A stretch of 64,000 bases of DNA from Candidatus Melainabacteria bacterium (GTDB lineage: Bacteria; Cyanobacteriota; Vampirovibrionia; Obscuribacterales; Obscuribacteraceae): the NCBI GenBank assembly GCA_016716405.1, contig JADJWK010000001.1, forward strand, positions 930,001 to 994,000, written 5' to 3'. Below, in pieces: positions 50,914-59,796 of the stretch. The notes below the pieces were generated by a model. The model saw only the letters and a list, made by a program, of their open reading frames with translations, was not told the DNA's origin and did not search any database. The position numbers and the translations under genes were made by a program. The stretch's first letter is position 1, and each line of letters opens with the position of its first letter.

Positions 50914-51651
50914 TTACTCGGACTTGGTGCCGCCGTTGCGCTCGGCGTCGTACCTGGCGCGCTCCTCGGCGATGCGGGCGTCCTCGGAGAGGCGCTCGAA
51001 CTCGCGGTCGGCGTCGCTGCCCTGGGCGCCTTCCATGCGGGCCTTGGCGCGCTCGAGCTCGCGGTCGACCTGGTCGGAGGCCTGCTTGAGCTCGGAGAAG
51101 GCGCCGTCGACGGCGTTGGCGGCCTCGATGGCTTCGGCGGCGCCTTCGTAGACGCCCTTGAGCTCGGCCTTGGCCTCGTCGGAGGTGATCTGGGCCTCGA
51201 TCTTCTTCAGGGCCTTGACGCTGGCCTCGAGAGCGCCGCGGGCGTTCTTCTCGGCCTCGGCGAACTGCTCGACGATGGTCTTCTGGGCCTCGACGGCGCC
51301 CTTGGCGGTCTGGAAGTCGGAGAACTTGGCCTTCTGGACCGAATCGGGCATCTTGCGGTCGACGGCCAGGTCATAGTCGGCCTGGGCCTGCTTGGCGGCG
51401 TCCTGCAGCTTGGTGAGCTTGTTGATCTCGTGGCGGTAGTCGCCGGTAATGTTGGTGACGCGGATGCGGTTGGCGTTGACCTGCTTGACCAGGCCCTGGT
51501 AGAGGTACTTCTCCTTCTCGACGGCGGTGGTCATGCCGTCGACGGTCTTGCCGGCCTTGATGCCGATGAGCTGCCGGAACTTGGGCCAGAAGGCGAAGAG
51601 AACGGCGAAGATGGCGATGCCGATGAGGGCGAGCTGGACGGTGGTCGACAT
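50914..51651 (-). CDS. Membrane-anchored coiled-coil protein, copy 1 (intact)
   Basis: One membrane helix (VQLALIGIAIFAVLFAFW) followed by about 220 residues of helix with heptad character, Ala/Glu/Lys-rich (EAQKTIVEQFAEAEKNARGALEASVKALKK). It recalls PspA/IM30 in length and composition but has a membrane anchor, so the relation is tentative. Nearly identical at the DNA level to copy 2, which lies upstream in the transcript. Start at 51651 follows AGGAGA. Confidence 0.7.
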   Translation of the reverse strand: MSTTVQLALIGIAIFAVLFAFWPKFRQLIGIKAGKTVDGMTTAVEKEKYLYQGLVKQVNANRIRVTNITGDYRHEINKLTKLQDAAKQAQADYDLAVDRKMPDSVQKAKFSDFQTAKGAVEAQKTIVEQFAEAEKNARGALEASVKALKKIEAQITSDEAKAELKGVYEGAAEAIEAANAVDGAFSELKQASDQVDRELERAKARMEGAQGSDADREFERLSEDARIAEERARYDAERNGGTKSE

Positions 51652-51876
51652 GGGTCGATTCTCCTGGACAGGTTGCGATTGGATTTCAATTGAAGGTTGA
51701 TCCGATGCCGGCTCACCACGAGCTGGCATCGACGACGCGGCGGGATACAACCGAAAGCTTCCCGGCGCGTCGCAAACAGACGGACTGGCACCGATACTGG
51801 TGCACTGTTCGCCGTCTGCTTGCCGTTTCCCTCAGGCTCTGTGCCCGACAGGGAAATGGAAAGGAGACGGAGAAGA

Positions 51877-51904
51877 ACGGGAGGAGCCCGAGGGCTCCTC
51901 CCGT
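51877..51904 (-). terminator. Terminator after coiled-coil copy 2
   Basis: ACGGGAGGAGCC and GGCTCCTCCCGT around a CGAG loop, reading leftward just after the frame-shifted stop at 51918. Confidence 0.7.
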
Positions 51905-51917
51905 GAAATCGCAGACG

Positions 51918-52688
51918 CTAGGTCAGAGAGAAGCGCAGGCGGAGGGCCCGGTTACTCGGACTTGGTGCCGCCGTTGCGCTCGGCGTCGTACCTGGCGCGC
52001 TCCTCGGCGATGCGGGCGTCCTCGGAGAGGCGCTCGAACTCGCGGTCGGCGTCGCTGCCCTGGGCGCCTTCCATGCGGGCCTTGGCGCGCTCGAGCTCGC
52101 GGTCGACCTGGTCGGAGGCCTGCTTGAGCTCGGAGAAGGCGCCGTCGACGGCGTTGGCGGCCTCGATGGCTTCGGCGGCGCCTTCGTAGACGCCCTTGAG
52201 CTCGCCTTGGCCTCGTCGGAGGTGATCTGGGCCTCGATCTTCTTCAGGGCCTTGACGCTGGCCTCGAGAGCGCCGCGGGCGTTCTTCTCGGCCTCGGCGA
52301 ACTGCTCGACGATGGTCTTCTGGGCCTCGACGGCGCCCTTGGCGGTCTGGAAGTCGGAGAACTTGGCCTTCTGGACCGAATCGGGCATCTTGCGGTCGAC
52401 GGCCAGGTCATAGTCGGTCTGGGCCTGCTTGGCGGCGTCCTGCAGCTTGGTGAGCTTGTTGATCTCGTGGCGGTAGTCGCCGGTGATGTTGGTGACGCGG
52501 ATGCGGTTGGCGTTGACCTGCTTGACCAGGCCCTGGTAGAGGTACTTCTCCTTCTCGACGGCGGTGGTCATGCCGTCGACGGTCTTGCCGGCCTTGATGC
52601 CGATGAGCTGCCGGAACTTGGGCCAGAAGGCGAAGAGAACGGCGAAGATGGCGACGCCGATGAGCACGAGCTGGACGGTGGTGGACAT
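51918..52688 (-). pseudogene. Membrane-anchored coiled-coil protein, copy 2 (frameshifted)
   Basis: The first 165 residues match copy 1 (anchor VQLVLIGVAIFAVLFAFW, same coiled coil). At about 52200 one G of the GGCC in copy 1 is missing, and the frame shifts into a Ser/Pro/Ala-rich tail ending at 51918. In the original frame the DNA continues unchanged to the copy-1-like stop at 51952. The shift is either a recent mutation, a sequencing or assembly error, or a site that yields two products. Sits directly downstream of the TPM gene. Confidence 0.75.
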
Positions 52689-52744
52689 GGTTCGATTCTC
52701 CTGTATGCACCAATCTCGGGTGCGAGTTGAGGTGATTGAGTCGG

Positions 52745-52772
52745 CAGGCGGCACCGGAAGTGGTGCCGCCTG
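52745..52772 (-). terminator. Hairpin after the TPM gene
   Basis: CAGGCGGCACC and GGTGCCGCCTG, 6-base loop, in the 158-base gap between the TPM gene and copy 2. No T run, so partial read-through is likely. Confidence 0.55.
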
Positions 52773-52803
52773 TTATTCGAAGCCTGGTCCTGAGTGGAAG
52801 GTC

Positions 52804-55800
52804 TCAGCCTCCATTCAACACCAGTACAATCCTCGGGCGTGGTGACTCAGAAGTCGCCGCCGCCACCGGAGCGACCGCCGGAGCTGAATCCGCCACCGGA
52901 GCGACCGCCGGAGCTGAAGCCTCCGCCGCTGCTGCTGCTGCTGCTCTCGCGACGGCGACGTTCTGCCGCTTCACGACGCTCGCGCTCTTCGCGCTCCCGA
53001 CGCTCACGCTCGCGCCGTTGACGCTCGAGCTCGGCGACGATAGCCGCCACCCGTGCCAGGGCTTCGCGCTCGGCCTGGTCGGCCTCCGAGCTGGCCCGCT
53101 TCGCGGTGTTCGCAGCGTTCTCGTAGTTGCCGGCGGCGAGCTCGCGTTCGGCTGACCGAGCAGGCTGTTGGCGGAGCTCATGCTGGCCGTGACACCGTGG
53201 TCGAAGGACGTGCGGGTGCCGCGGATATTGCTGCGCGCCGAGCTGATAGCGGTGCGCGCCGCATCTGCCGCCTGCTGGTCCGATCTGGCCAGGCGCTTGG
53301 CCTCGTCGGCCGTGGACTTGGCGTCGTTCGCCCTGCGAGCGATGACGGCCCATTCGGACTTGGCTTTCTTGACCGCGCCCTCGACGGTGGCGAGGACGGT
53401 CTGCGCCTCCGACAGCTTGGTCTTGGCCGGCTGCCGGGTGTCGGTGTGACGCACTTCGCCGAGCGCATCGGTGATGGCGCCGCCCAGCGCGGTGATGGCG
53501 CTTACCGCATTGGCGTGCTGCGCCTTCTGCTCGTCGATGGCCTTGTCCACCGCCTTGAGAGCGGCTTCCAGGGTGTCGGCATTGCTTGCCGCCACCACCC
53601 AGTCGGTGATGTCCCTGGCGACATCGGCCTGCTGGTTCGCGAGGACCGGGGTCTGACGCGCGTAAGCCTGATCGGTCTCCGCCGACGTGGTGAAGGCATT
53701 GGTCTCCAGCTTGCCGGCCAGCGCCGCCGCGAGCTGGGTCGCACGAGCCACGGTGTCCCGGGCGTGCTTCTTGAGGTCCCGCAAGCGGGCGAGGCGCGAG
53801 TGGACCTCCACCATGGCGTCGATGGAGTGCTGGATGTTGTCGCCCAGCGTCGTCAGCTGTTTGCGAGCCGCCAGATAGCGCTGCTCGTCATAAGCCTTCT
53901 TGACCTTGGCCAGCTCGGCGTTGGTCGAGTCGGCCACCTTGTTGGCGGTGTCGACCTTCTCGGGCTCGCCCGGGAAGTTCTTGGCCAGGAACTCGGCCTT
54001 GAGCTCGGTGACCGCCTGTTCGGCAGCCGGGATGTCGCTCGTGAGCTTATCCAGCTTGGAGCGAACCGGCACCACCTGCTTCTCGACCAGAGCCTTGGCG
54101 GCGAGGATGTCCTCCACCAGGGCGATGGCCTCGGCGGAAGCCTTCTCGGCAAGCGCCTTCTCCTCGGAGGCGAGGTCGAGCTTGCCGAGAAGCACAGCCT
54201 TCTTCGCCTTGTCGAAGTGAGCGCTGGCCTCGGCGATGATGTTGTCCGGGTTGGCGCCCTCCTCGTTGAGGACGTAGTTGCCGCCGGCGGCCAGGTTGCG
54301 GGCTTCGCTGCCGGTCAGGGCATAGCGATAGTCCACCGCCTGAGCGCGAAGACCGGTGACCCGCTCCTGCGCCTTGCCGATGGCTCGGACGGTGTCGGCG
54401 AAGCTCTCCTGGATGCCGATGGCGCGGACCATGTCGGCCTTGAGGGCCTCGTAGCCGGCTTCCACTTCCTCGGAGCCCTTGAAGGCGTCCAGAGGATTCT
54501 CGTCCAGAATCGCCAGGAAGGCCGCCACGCCCTGCTCGAGCTGGTCGTAGCGGAGGCTGTACGGGTCGAAGGTGAGACCGACGGCGCTCATCTTGCCCTT
54601 GAGCTCGGTGACCGTAGCCTCCAGGGCCTCGATGTCCTTCTTGTTCTGGTCGGCGCCTTCGAAGGCGTTCTTGATCTCGGCCAGACCCTTGTTGGTCACG
54701 TCGAAGAGAGTCTCGATGTCGTCCAGGACGGTGCCGGGCTTGAACTCCTCTTTCTGGACCAGACCGCCGAAAGCAGTGGCCAGCTCGAGGGGAAGCTCTT
54801 CGCCGGTGATGACGATGACCTGGTCGGTGAGCAGCCACTGGATGGCAGCCACCCGCTTGAGGCTCCAGACGCCCAGACCGATGAAGCCGGCGATGCCGCC
54901 TGCGACGCCGAGCCAGTAGAGCGCTTCGATCTGGAGCAGGTTCATGACCGCCAGGGAGACGGCAGCCACGGCGCCCAGGATGATGTAGGGATAGCCCAGT
55001 GCCTGGGTACGCTTGTCGGCGTCCTGGAAGCGGCGATTCGCGGCCGTCTGCCGGGCGTTGTAGTTGACGAAGTTGGTGACCGCCGCTTTGAACTTCACGG
55101 CAGTGGTGCCCTTGAACTTCTGCTCCCACTCGAGCTGGTGCTCGAGGAAGCCGAAATAGCCCTTGAGCAGGCGGCTGTGCATCTCGGACGAGGTGGTGAT
55201 CTTCTCGCGCCACGTCTCGACGAGCTTGCTCAGCTCACCCTTGCGCCGGCCGAACAGGAACAGGAAGATGCCGCCGACGATGAGCATGCCGACCGGCGGT
55301 CCGAAGATGCGAGCGTTCTTCTCCATCTCGGCCCTGGTCCTGGCCCATTCCTCGGCCTTGCGGGCTTCCTCGATGGCGCGCAGGCGCTCTTCCTCGGCCC
55401 TGCGGATCTGCTCGAGCCGCTGCCGCTCCGCCTCCTGCTTGCGCCATTCTTCCTGACGCCTGAGCTCGGCGTAGTGGTTGTCGATGGCCTGGTTGATGCC
55501 TGCTGCGACCCTGTCGGCGAAACCGACCGGGTCGTTGGGCAGATGCATGTTGCGGGCGCTGTCCAGGATCGACGTGTTGTCGAAGAAGCTGCCCGTGAGA
55601 CCGACCTCCTGGAGCTGAGAGCCCCCGTTGACGGCATACGAGAACTTGTTCGGGTCGTCGTTCTTCCGCACCAGCAGGACCAGGACGTACTTGTCCTGCG
55701 GAATCTTGCTGGCTACCATCTGGGCGAACAGGTCGAGTTTCCAGACAGCGAAGTTACGGTAGTTCGACGGCTTCAGCGAAGCGTCGTCGCCCAGCTCGGT

Positions 55801-56052
55801 CATCACGAAGTAGTACTTCAGACCGTGGGCTCTGCCCTCGTCCCGAAGCCTGGCCTCGAGCCCGCTGAGAGAGACGGGATAAGTCGGATGATTGGCCAGC
55901 GCCGGGTCCAGATAGACGGCCCTGTTCGGGTCGAAACTCTGGGCGGACGGGAGCCAGGTGGGCGCAGCCTGCGCTACTGCCGGCAGAGCCATCGCCAGCA
56001 GCAGCACGAAGACCGCGAGAACCGCATTCAGTGATTGTCTGATCGATGTCAC
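52804..56052 (-). CDS. Giant TPM-domain coiled-coil membrane protein, frameshifted near its end
   Basis: A signal peptide (LAVFVLLLAMALPAVAQA) and a TPM domain (about 35-185) are followed by a charged coiled coil, a membrane helix (VGMLIVGGIFLFLFG, about 258), two more helices (IILGAVAAVSLAVMNLL and LGVAGGIAGFIGLGVW, about 365-410), and 600 residues of coiled coil. TPM proteins act in membrane repair and redox processes. After SSANSLLG (about 53155) the frame shifts: the correct-looking end, a Glu/Arg coiled coil then SSSGGGFSSGGRSGGGGDF, the usual TPM tail, lies in another frame and stops at 52847. One base appears to be missing. GTG start with AGGAG. Confidence 0.75.
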   Translation of the reverse strand: MTSIRQSLNAVLAVFVLLLAMALPAVAQAAPTWLPSAQSFDPNRAVYLDPALANHPTYPVSLSGLEARLRDEGRAHGLKYYFVMTELGDDASLKPSNYRNFAVWKLDLFAQMVASKIPQDKYVLVLLVRKNDDPNKFSYAVNGGSQLQEVGLTGSFFDNTSILDSARNMHLPNDPVGFADRVAAGINQAIDNHYAELRRQEEWRKQEAERQRLEQIRRAEEERLRAIEEARKAEEWARTRAEMEKNARIFGPPVGMLIVGGIFLFLFGRRKGELSKLVETWREKITTSSEMHSRLLKGYFGFLEHQLEWEQKFKGTTAVKFKAAVTNFVNYNARQTAANRRFQDADKRTQALGYPYIILGAVAAVSLAVMNLLQIEALYWLGVAGGIAGFIGLGVWSLKRVAAIQWLLTDQVIVITGEELPLELATAFGGLVQKEEFKPGTVLDDIETLFDVTNKGLAEIKNAFEGADQNKKDIEALEATVTELKGKMSAVGLTFDPYSLRYDQLEQGVAAFLAILDENPLDAFKGSEEVEAGYEALKADMVRAIGIQESFADTVRAIGKAQERVTGLRAQAVDYRYALTGSEARNLAAGGNYVLNEEGANPDNIIAEASAHFDKAKKAVLLGKLDLASEEKALAEKASAEAIALVEDILAAKALVEKQVVPVRSKLDKLTSDIPAAEQAVTELKAEFLAKNFPGEPEKVDTANKVADSTNAELAKVKKAYDEQRYLAARKQLTTLGDNIQHSIDAMVEVHSRLARLRDLKKHARDTVARATQLAAALAGKLETNAFTTSAETDQAYARQTPVLANQQADVARDITDWVVAASNADTLEAALKAVDKAIDEQKAQHANAVSAITALGGAITDALGEVRHTDTRQPAKTKLSEAQTVLATVEGAVKKAKSEWAVIARRANDAKSTADEAKRLARSDQQAADAARTAISSARSNIRGTRTSFDHGVTASMSSANSLLGQPNASSPPATTRTLRTPRSGPARRPTRPSAKPWHGWRLSSPSSSVNGASVSVGSAKSASVVKRQNVAVARAAAAAAAEASAPAVAPVADSAPAVAPVAAATSESPRPRIVLVLNGG

Positions 56053-56053
56053 T

Positions 56054-56068
56054 GTTAGGTCTCCTAAC
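56054..56068 (-). promoter_or_regulatory. Inverted repeat over the TPM Shine-Dalgarno
   Basis: GTTAGG-AGA-CCTAAC spans the AGGAG ribosome site just before the GTG start. It could hide the site in the mRNA or bind a repressor in the DNA. Confidence 0.45.
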
Positions 56069-56144
56069 GTTTGGGTTGACGTTGAGATTCGCCTCCTCCA
56101 CCGGTTGCGCCGCTGTGCCAGGTGCCCTCAAAAAATCCGGCAAG

Positions 56145-56173
56145 AACGCCATCCCGAATCTCGGGATGGCGTT
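56145..56173. promoter_or_regulatory. Perfect hairpin in the TPM leader region
   Basis: AACGCCATCCCGA-ATC-TCGGGATGGCGTT, 13-bp stem, about 90 bases upstream of the TPM start. No terminated gene is adjacent, so an attenuator or structured leader is possible. Confidence 0.45.
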
Positions 56174-56483
56174 GGCTCGACGAAAGTTGCGGCAGATTGC
56201 TTTTGAGCGGTGGAGGCAGGGGTCCTGAAGAGAGGGAATTGAATTGGGAGTTCTCTACTGTTATCAGGCCCGCTTAAAGGTCACCAAATGAGGCTTAACA
56301 GCAGTTGTAAAGTGATAAGGGCCCGTTACAATCGACCTGTTCTGGATGAAGCCTTATCCCGAGTGCTTCTTCAGGGTTAAGTCCCTGTAACATGATTACG
56401 AAACAGGCATGAATGTAACTTCCCGAAACGCCCATGTGTACGAGTTTATTCGCCTCTTGACTAGCGCTGCTTGCGGAATCCTC

Positions 56484-56511
56484 TTGGCAACTGCGAAAGC
56501 GCTGCTATAAG
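56484..56511 (+). promoter_or_regulatory. Possible sigma70-type promoter
   Basis: TTGGCA, 16 bases, TATAAG, on the plus strand in the divergent 56053-56836 gap, about 325 bases before the 92-residue gene. Confidence 0.35.
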
Positions 56512-56523
56512 GAATTGCGTTCC

Positions 56524-56558
56524 CCGGGAAAGATTAGACGGTGGGAAAGATTAGACGG
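56524..56558. repeat. 17-base tandem repeat
   Basis: GGGAAAGATTAGACGGT occurs twice in direct succession. Downstream, about 56635-56686, an imperfect hairpin (CTGTCAGTGAT..ATCACTGGCAG) is visible. Nothing else recognised in the gap. Confidence 0.7.
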
Positions 56559-56836
56559 TGCGCGAAGGTGAGCTAGCTCTGAACCGGTGGTGATTCCACC
56601 AGTGAGGGCGGAGCACTCCACTGTGATCGATTTTCTGTCAGTGATATCAGAGAGTTATCTCCCATCTCTAAAATCACTGGCAGCAAATTCCCGAAGCACG
56701 CTGAATCTCTGAACCAAAGCAATGTCCCTATCCGGCTCATGCCGGAGCGGTTGTTGCTGCCGGTGATCTGGAGGGAGAGGCGGTTGTCCCTGCGGGCAGC
56801 CATCTGTGCAATCAATCGTTAACTGTGGAGTTGACC

Positions 56837-57115
56837 ATGAAACAGCTCGAACTCTATATCAATGCGGAGCCCGGCGGCTATCACACCTTCATCGTCCAGT
56901 CCGGCACCCATCGCGAAAAGCTCGACTTTTCGAGCAGCGACAAGGACGCCATGTACGCCGAGGCGGCCCGGCTCATCGAAGGCGATCGCCTGATGAGCGA
57001 CCGGCTCCGGGTGCTCGATGCTTCGCGCAAGGTGGTGAAACAGGGCGACATGTTCGTGCCGCTCCGCTCGCTCAAGCTCTGGCTCGGGCGCGCCGAACCC
57101 GCGATGAGCGCCTGA
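56837..57115 (+). CDS. Hypothetical 92-residue protein
   Basis: A compact alpha/beta protein: KQLELYINAEPGGYHTFIVQSG opens with strands, then a helix (KDAMYAEAARLIEGDRLM) and a strand (RLRVLDASRKVV). GGAG before ATG 56837. A strong terminator follows. Confidence 0.65.
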   Translation: MKQLELYINAEPGGYHTFIVQSGTHREKLDFSSSDKDAMYAEAARLIEGDRLMSDRLRVLDASRKVVKQGDMFVPLRSLKLWLGRAEPAMSA

Positions 57116-57152
57116 ACGGGCAACCGTTTCCAACATCCGGAACATTCTCGGG

Positions 57153-57182
57153 GAGGGGCGTCCGCTGCCCCTCCTCTTTTTC
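57153..57182 (+). terminator. Terminator after the 92-residue gene
   Basis: GAGGGGC-GTCCGCT-GCCCCTC followed by CTCTTTTTC. Confidence 0.85.
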
Positions 57183-57317
57183 TCACTTGTTTTTACCGGA
57201 GGCCGGTCCCTATCGCTCTGCGATCGCATCGAAAAGCAATCCGGCACAGATTGCTGCGGTCGAGGAGAGAGTGTGCGATTGCTCTCCGGCTCGAACCAAA
57301 CACACAGAGGCAACATC

Positions 57318-57803
57318 ATGACGACAAAAAGCGAAAACAACCCGCAGGTCGAGGCGATTCTGCGCGACCTCGGTCTGGTCAAGAAGCAGTATTTTGGGAT
57401 CGAAGATCAGCTCGGGCTGGTTTGCAACCGGCTCGAAGAAGTCGCCGGTCTCGAAGCCGAGGCCCCAAGGGCGAGCGAAAGCAATCCCTGGAGCAAGATG
57501 CCTGCCACCAAGATCGGTCGCAGCCTGGCCACCGCTCGCCTTCTTCTCGAAGAGGCGCGCGACATTCTCAAGGCCGAGCTCGACTGCTACGGCGCCTGGC
57601 AGAAAGAGATCGAAGCGATAACTTCGGGAAGCGACGATGACGCCAAGAAAATCGCGGCTCTCACTGCGATTCTCGAGCCGGCGAAGTCCCGCGAGCCCGA
57701 GACCGCCGGTCTTGCTGCTTACTCTCTGGAGTCCGTCCGGGCTGTCCAGACCTATATCGTCGCTGCCATGGAGAAATCGCGCTCCTATCGCAGCAAAGCA
57801 TAA
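57318..57803 (+). CDS. Hypothetical helical protein
   Basis: 161 residues, all-helical by composition (QVEAILRDLGLVKKQYFGIEDQLGLVCNRLEEVAGLE; KIGRSLATARLLLEEARDILKAEL), ending in a basic tail (EKSRSYRSKA). One Cys. AGAGG upstream of the ATG. No family recognised. Confidence 0.6.
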   Translation: MTTKSENNPQVEAILRDLGLVKKQYFGIEDQLGLVCNRLEEVAGLEAEAPRASESNPWSKMPATKIGRSLATARLLLEEARDILKAELDCYGAWQKEIEAITSGSDDDAKKIAALTAILEPAKSREPETAGLAAYSLESVRAVQTYIVAAMEKSRSYRSKA

Positions 57804-58121
57804 CTAGCCTGATTCCGGCTGGTTGATTCCGACCCTGGCGGTGTGAGTGCGGGCGAGCGCTGATAGAATTCGCAAGCATCTCATGGACTTTCAGGAGCAG
57901 AGATTGACTCCGGTATGGAGGCTGGCGGGCAAGCGCCCTGCGATGCTTTCATGGACCGTTGTATCGATCGCTGGTGATGAGACCTTCAGGAACTCAGAGA
58001 ATCTCTGTGTGATTGGAAGAAGAAATCGGATACAGCAACGCAAGCGTCGTGCCTGTGCCACGCGGCGTCAGTGCGGTTGCAAACCGGAAATCGCAAAACC
58101 AAAAAAGAAAGGAGGCCCGAA
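57804..58121. other. Gap without recognised features
   Basis: 318 bases before the three-repeat gene; no gene or clear hairpin seen. It should carry that gene's promoter. Confidence 0.35.
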
Positions 58122-58571
58122 ATGGCGAGAATTCATGCCGGCTCAAAGCTCGGCGACTATTTCGTAGCCTTCCGACTGGCTACGAGGCAGACCATCAAGA
58201 GCGTCCTGAAAGACGCATCGTCCAACCAGCTTTTCGGTCAGGCTCTGGTGAAAGCCGGAGTCGTCGACCGGGAGCTCTGTGAAGAGGTGGTCGGGGTTCA
58301 GCGTCTCTACAGGCGAACCTCGGCGACTCTCGCGCAACGTGGTATCACCATCGTTCTCGATGAGAAGGCGATGATAGGCGACATCCTCGTGGCTCTTGGA
58401 TTCATCACTCCCGAGAGCAAGCAGGAATGCCTGGACTATCAGGCTGCCAGACGCGCCCGGGGCGAAGACGCCGGACGGCTCGGCGAGCTTCTGGTGGATT
58501 TCGGCGTCTGCACAGCTTCCGAGCGTGATCTGGGGATGAAAGTGCAGAACTGGCTGCGCGGTGTGAAGTGA
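58122..58571 (+). CDS. Protein with three MshEN-like repeats
   Basis: 149 residues with three copies of the short helix unit found at the N-terminus of type II secretion/pilus ATPases: FGQALVKAGVVDRELCEEVVGVQ, IGDILVALGFITPESKQECLDYQ, and LGELLVDFGVCTASERDLGMKVQ. In MshE this unit binds cyclic di-GMP through an RLGxxL/LGxxLV motif pair. Here it stands alone, without an ATPase. GGAGG before ATG 58122. A signalling adaptor role is inference. Confidence 0.65.
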   Translation: MARIHAGSKLGDYFVAFRLATRQTIKSVLKDASSNQLFGQALVKAGVVDRELCEEVVGVQRLYRRTSATLAQRGITIVLDEKAMIGDILVALGFITPESKQECLDYQAARRARGEDAGRLGELLVDFGVCTASERDLGMKVQNWLRGVK

Positions 58572-58673
58572 GTGGATTCCCCCCGGGGTCTGCTTTCTTC
58601 ATGCCCGCAGCTGTTCGCCTTTCGTTTGTCCGGGAAACCTACGATAAGATATAAGAGTAATTCTCTCGAAAAA

Positions 58674-58701
58674 GAAGGGAGCCCAGGCGGCGGCTCCCTT
58701 C
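58674..58701 (-). terminator. Terminator of the 362-residue gene
   Basis: GAAGGGAGCC and GGCTCCCTTC, followed on the minus strand by TTTTTCGAG; within 10 bases of the stop at 58708. Confidence 0.85.
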
Positions 58702-58707
58702 TCGAAT

Positions 58708-59796
58708 TCAGTCCGTGGCTTTCGGGCTGGTGGCGCCGGGGCTCGAGGCACCGAGCGTCTCGCTGCAACCACGGTGCCCGCGATTGGGCACAGTCACCTT
58801 GAGCTTGCGCTTGTTCTTGCAGTCCTTCGTGCGCAGCCCCCGAACTCGTTTCATCAGACCGCTCTCCCAGGTTCCTTCCCGTTCGGGAAGGGTGTAGGGG
58901 TTGAGGTCAAGATGCATACGAATCCAGTAGGTGTTCGTATGCGTCACGGGCCAGCGTGCCGGGAGCTTGAGCTCCTCGGGGATATAGGCGTCCGGCAGGT
59001 TCTGGAGGGAGACCAGCCAGGACTCCTGGGGGCGAGTCAGATTCGACCTGCCCTCGCGGTCGGCGAAACGCTTGAGACCTTCGCAGAGACCCTGATACAT
59101 CAGCTCGTGCTCACCGTAGGTGAAACGGAAGCCGTAGGCCTCGAAGAAGCGTGCCACGTTGAACCAGCTCGGAACCGCGTCGACGCGATTGTAGCCGAGC
59201 TCTCCGAGGAACTTGATGGCATTCTCCAAGAAGAACTGCGGCACACCCTTCATGGGTCTGGCGCTCTGCCAGGGACCGCGACCGATGTGGAAAGCCTGCT
59301 CCCAGAGCGGGAAGAAAACGTCCGGATCGAAATGCTTCCAGACATAGTGATCCGGGTCCGCGATGAAGTGACCGAGGGTGCCTTCGATGTCGAGGCCGTC
59401 CAGGTATGTGTGCGGATCCCAGGAGTAGATGGAGAGCTCGCAGGCGAGGAAGCCGGGACCGGGAAGGCGATTGCAGGCCGGGTCGCGGTTCGGGTAGAAA
59501 GTCAGGGGCGAGCTTTCCTCGGTGCCGTCGAGCTGGCGGTCTCGGATGGCGCACATGAGGATTTTGTCCTCCTTGTACCAGCCTTCCATCAGTACCCTGA
59601 TACCGTCGTTGCGGACGAGGATTCGTCCCTTGCCATCGGCACTCGTGTAGGTGTAGGAAATGACATCGTCAGTCTCGACCAGCTCCGGCTCGGCTTCGGA
59701 AAGCGCGATACCGGTCAGCTCGAAGACCGACGGATGAATAAGCCGGGATAGAATCCGGTCGACGGGGACCAGAGACAACTTGCTTCTCGGGATCAT
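58708..59796 (-). CDS. Hypothetical 362-residue protein
   Basis: No family recognised. A beta-rich N-terminal half (VISYTYTSADGKGRILVRNDGIRVLMEGWY, LACELSIYSWDPHTYLDGLD) and a helical second half with many Trp and aromatic residues (DPDVFFPLWEQAFHIG, RFFEAYGFRFTYGEHELMY). The last 60 residues are basic (KRVRGLRTKDCKNKRKLKVTV) and Ser/Pro-rich. No signal peptide. GGAG before the ATG. Confidence 0.6.
   Translation of the reverse strand: MIPRSKLSLVPVDRILSRLIHPSVFELTGIALSEAEPELVETDDVISYTYTSADGKGRILVRNDGIRVLMEGWYKEDKILMCAIRDRQLDGTEESSPLTFYPNRDPACNRLPGPGFLACELSIYSWDPHTYLDGLDIEGTLGHFIADPDHYVWKHFDPDVFFPLWEQAFHIGRGPWQSARPMKGVPQFFLENAIKFLGELGYNRVDAVPSWFNVARFFEAYGFRFTYGEHELMYQGLCEGLKRFADREGRSNLTRPQESWLVSLQNLPDAYIPEELKLPARWPVTHTNTYWIRMHLDLNPYTLPEREGTWESGLMKRVRGLRTKDCKNKRKLKVTVPNRGHRGCSETLGASSPGATSPKATD

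Larger units (their letters stand above)
50914..52688. repeat. Tandem gene duplication, period about 1,037 bases
   Basis: The coding sequences 50914-51651 and 51952-52688 are almost identical; the offset is 1,037 at the start codons and 1,038 at the stop codons, showing one base lost in copy 2. Only a few substitutions are visible (for example in the anchor helix). The flanks outside the genes differ. Confidence 0.9.

Noticed and set aside
53053..56034. 993-codon open frame on the plus strand
   Set aside because: It lies opposite the TPM gene and arises from the GC-rich third positions of that gene. No ribosome site and a low-complexity product.
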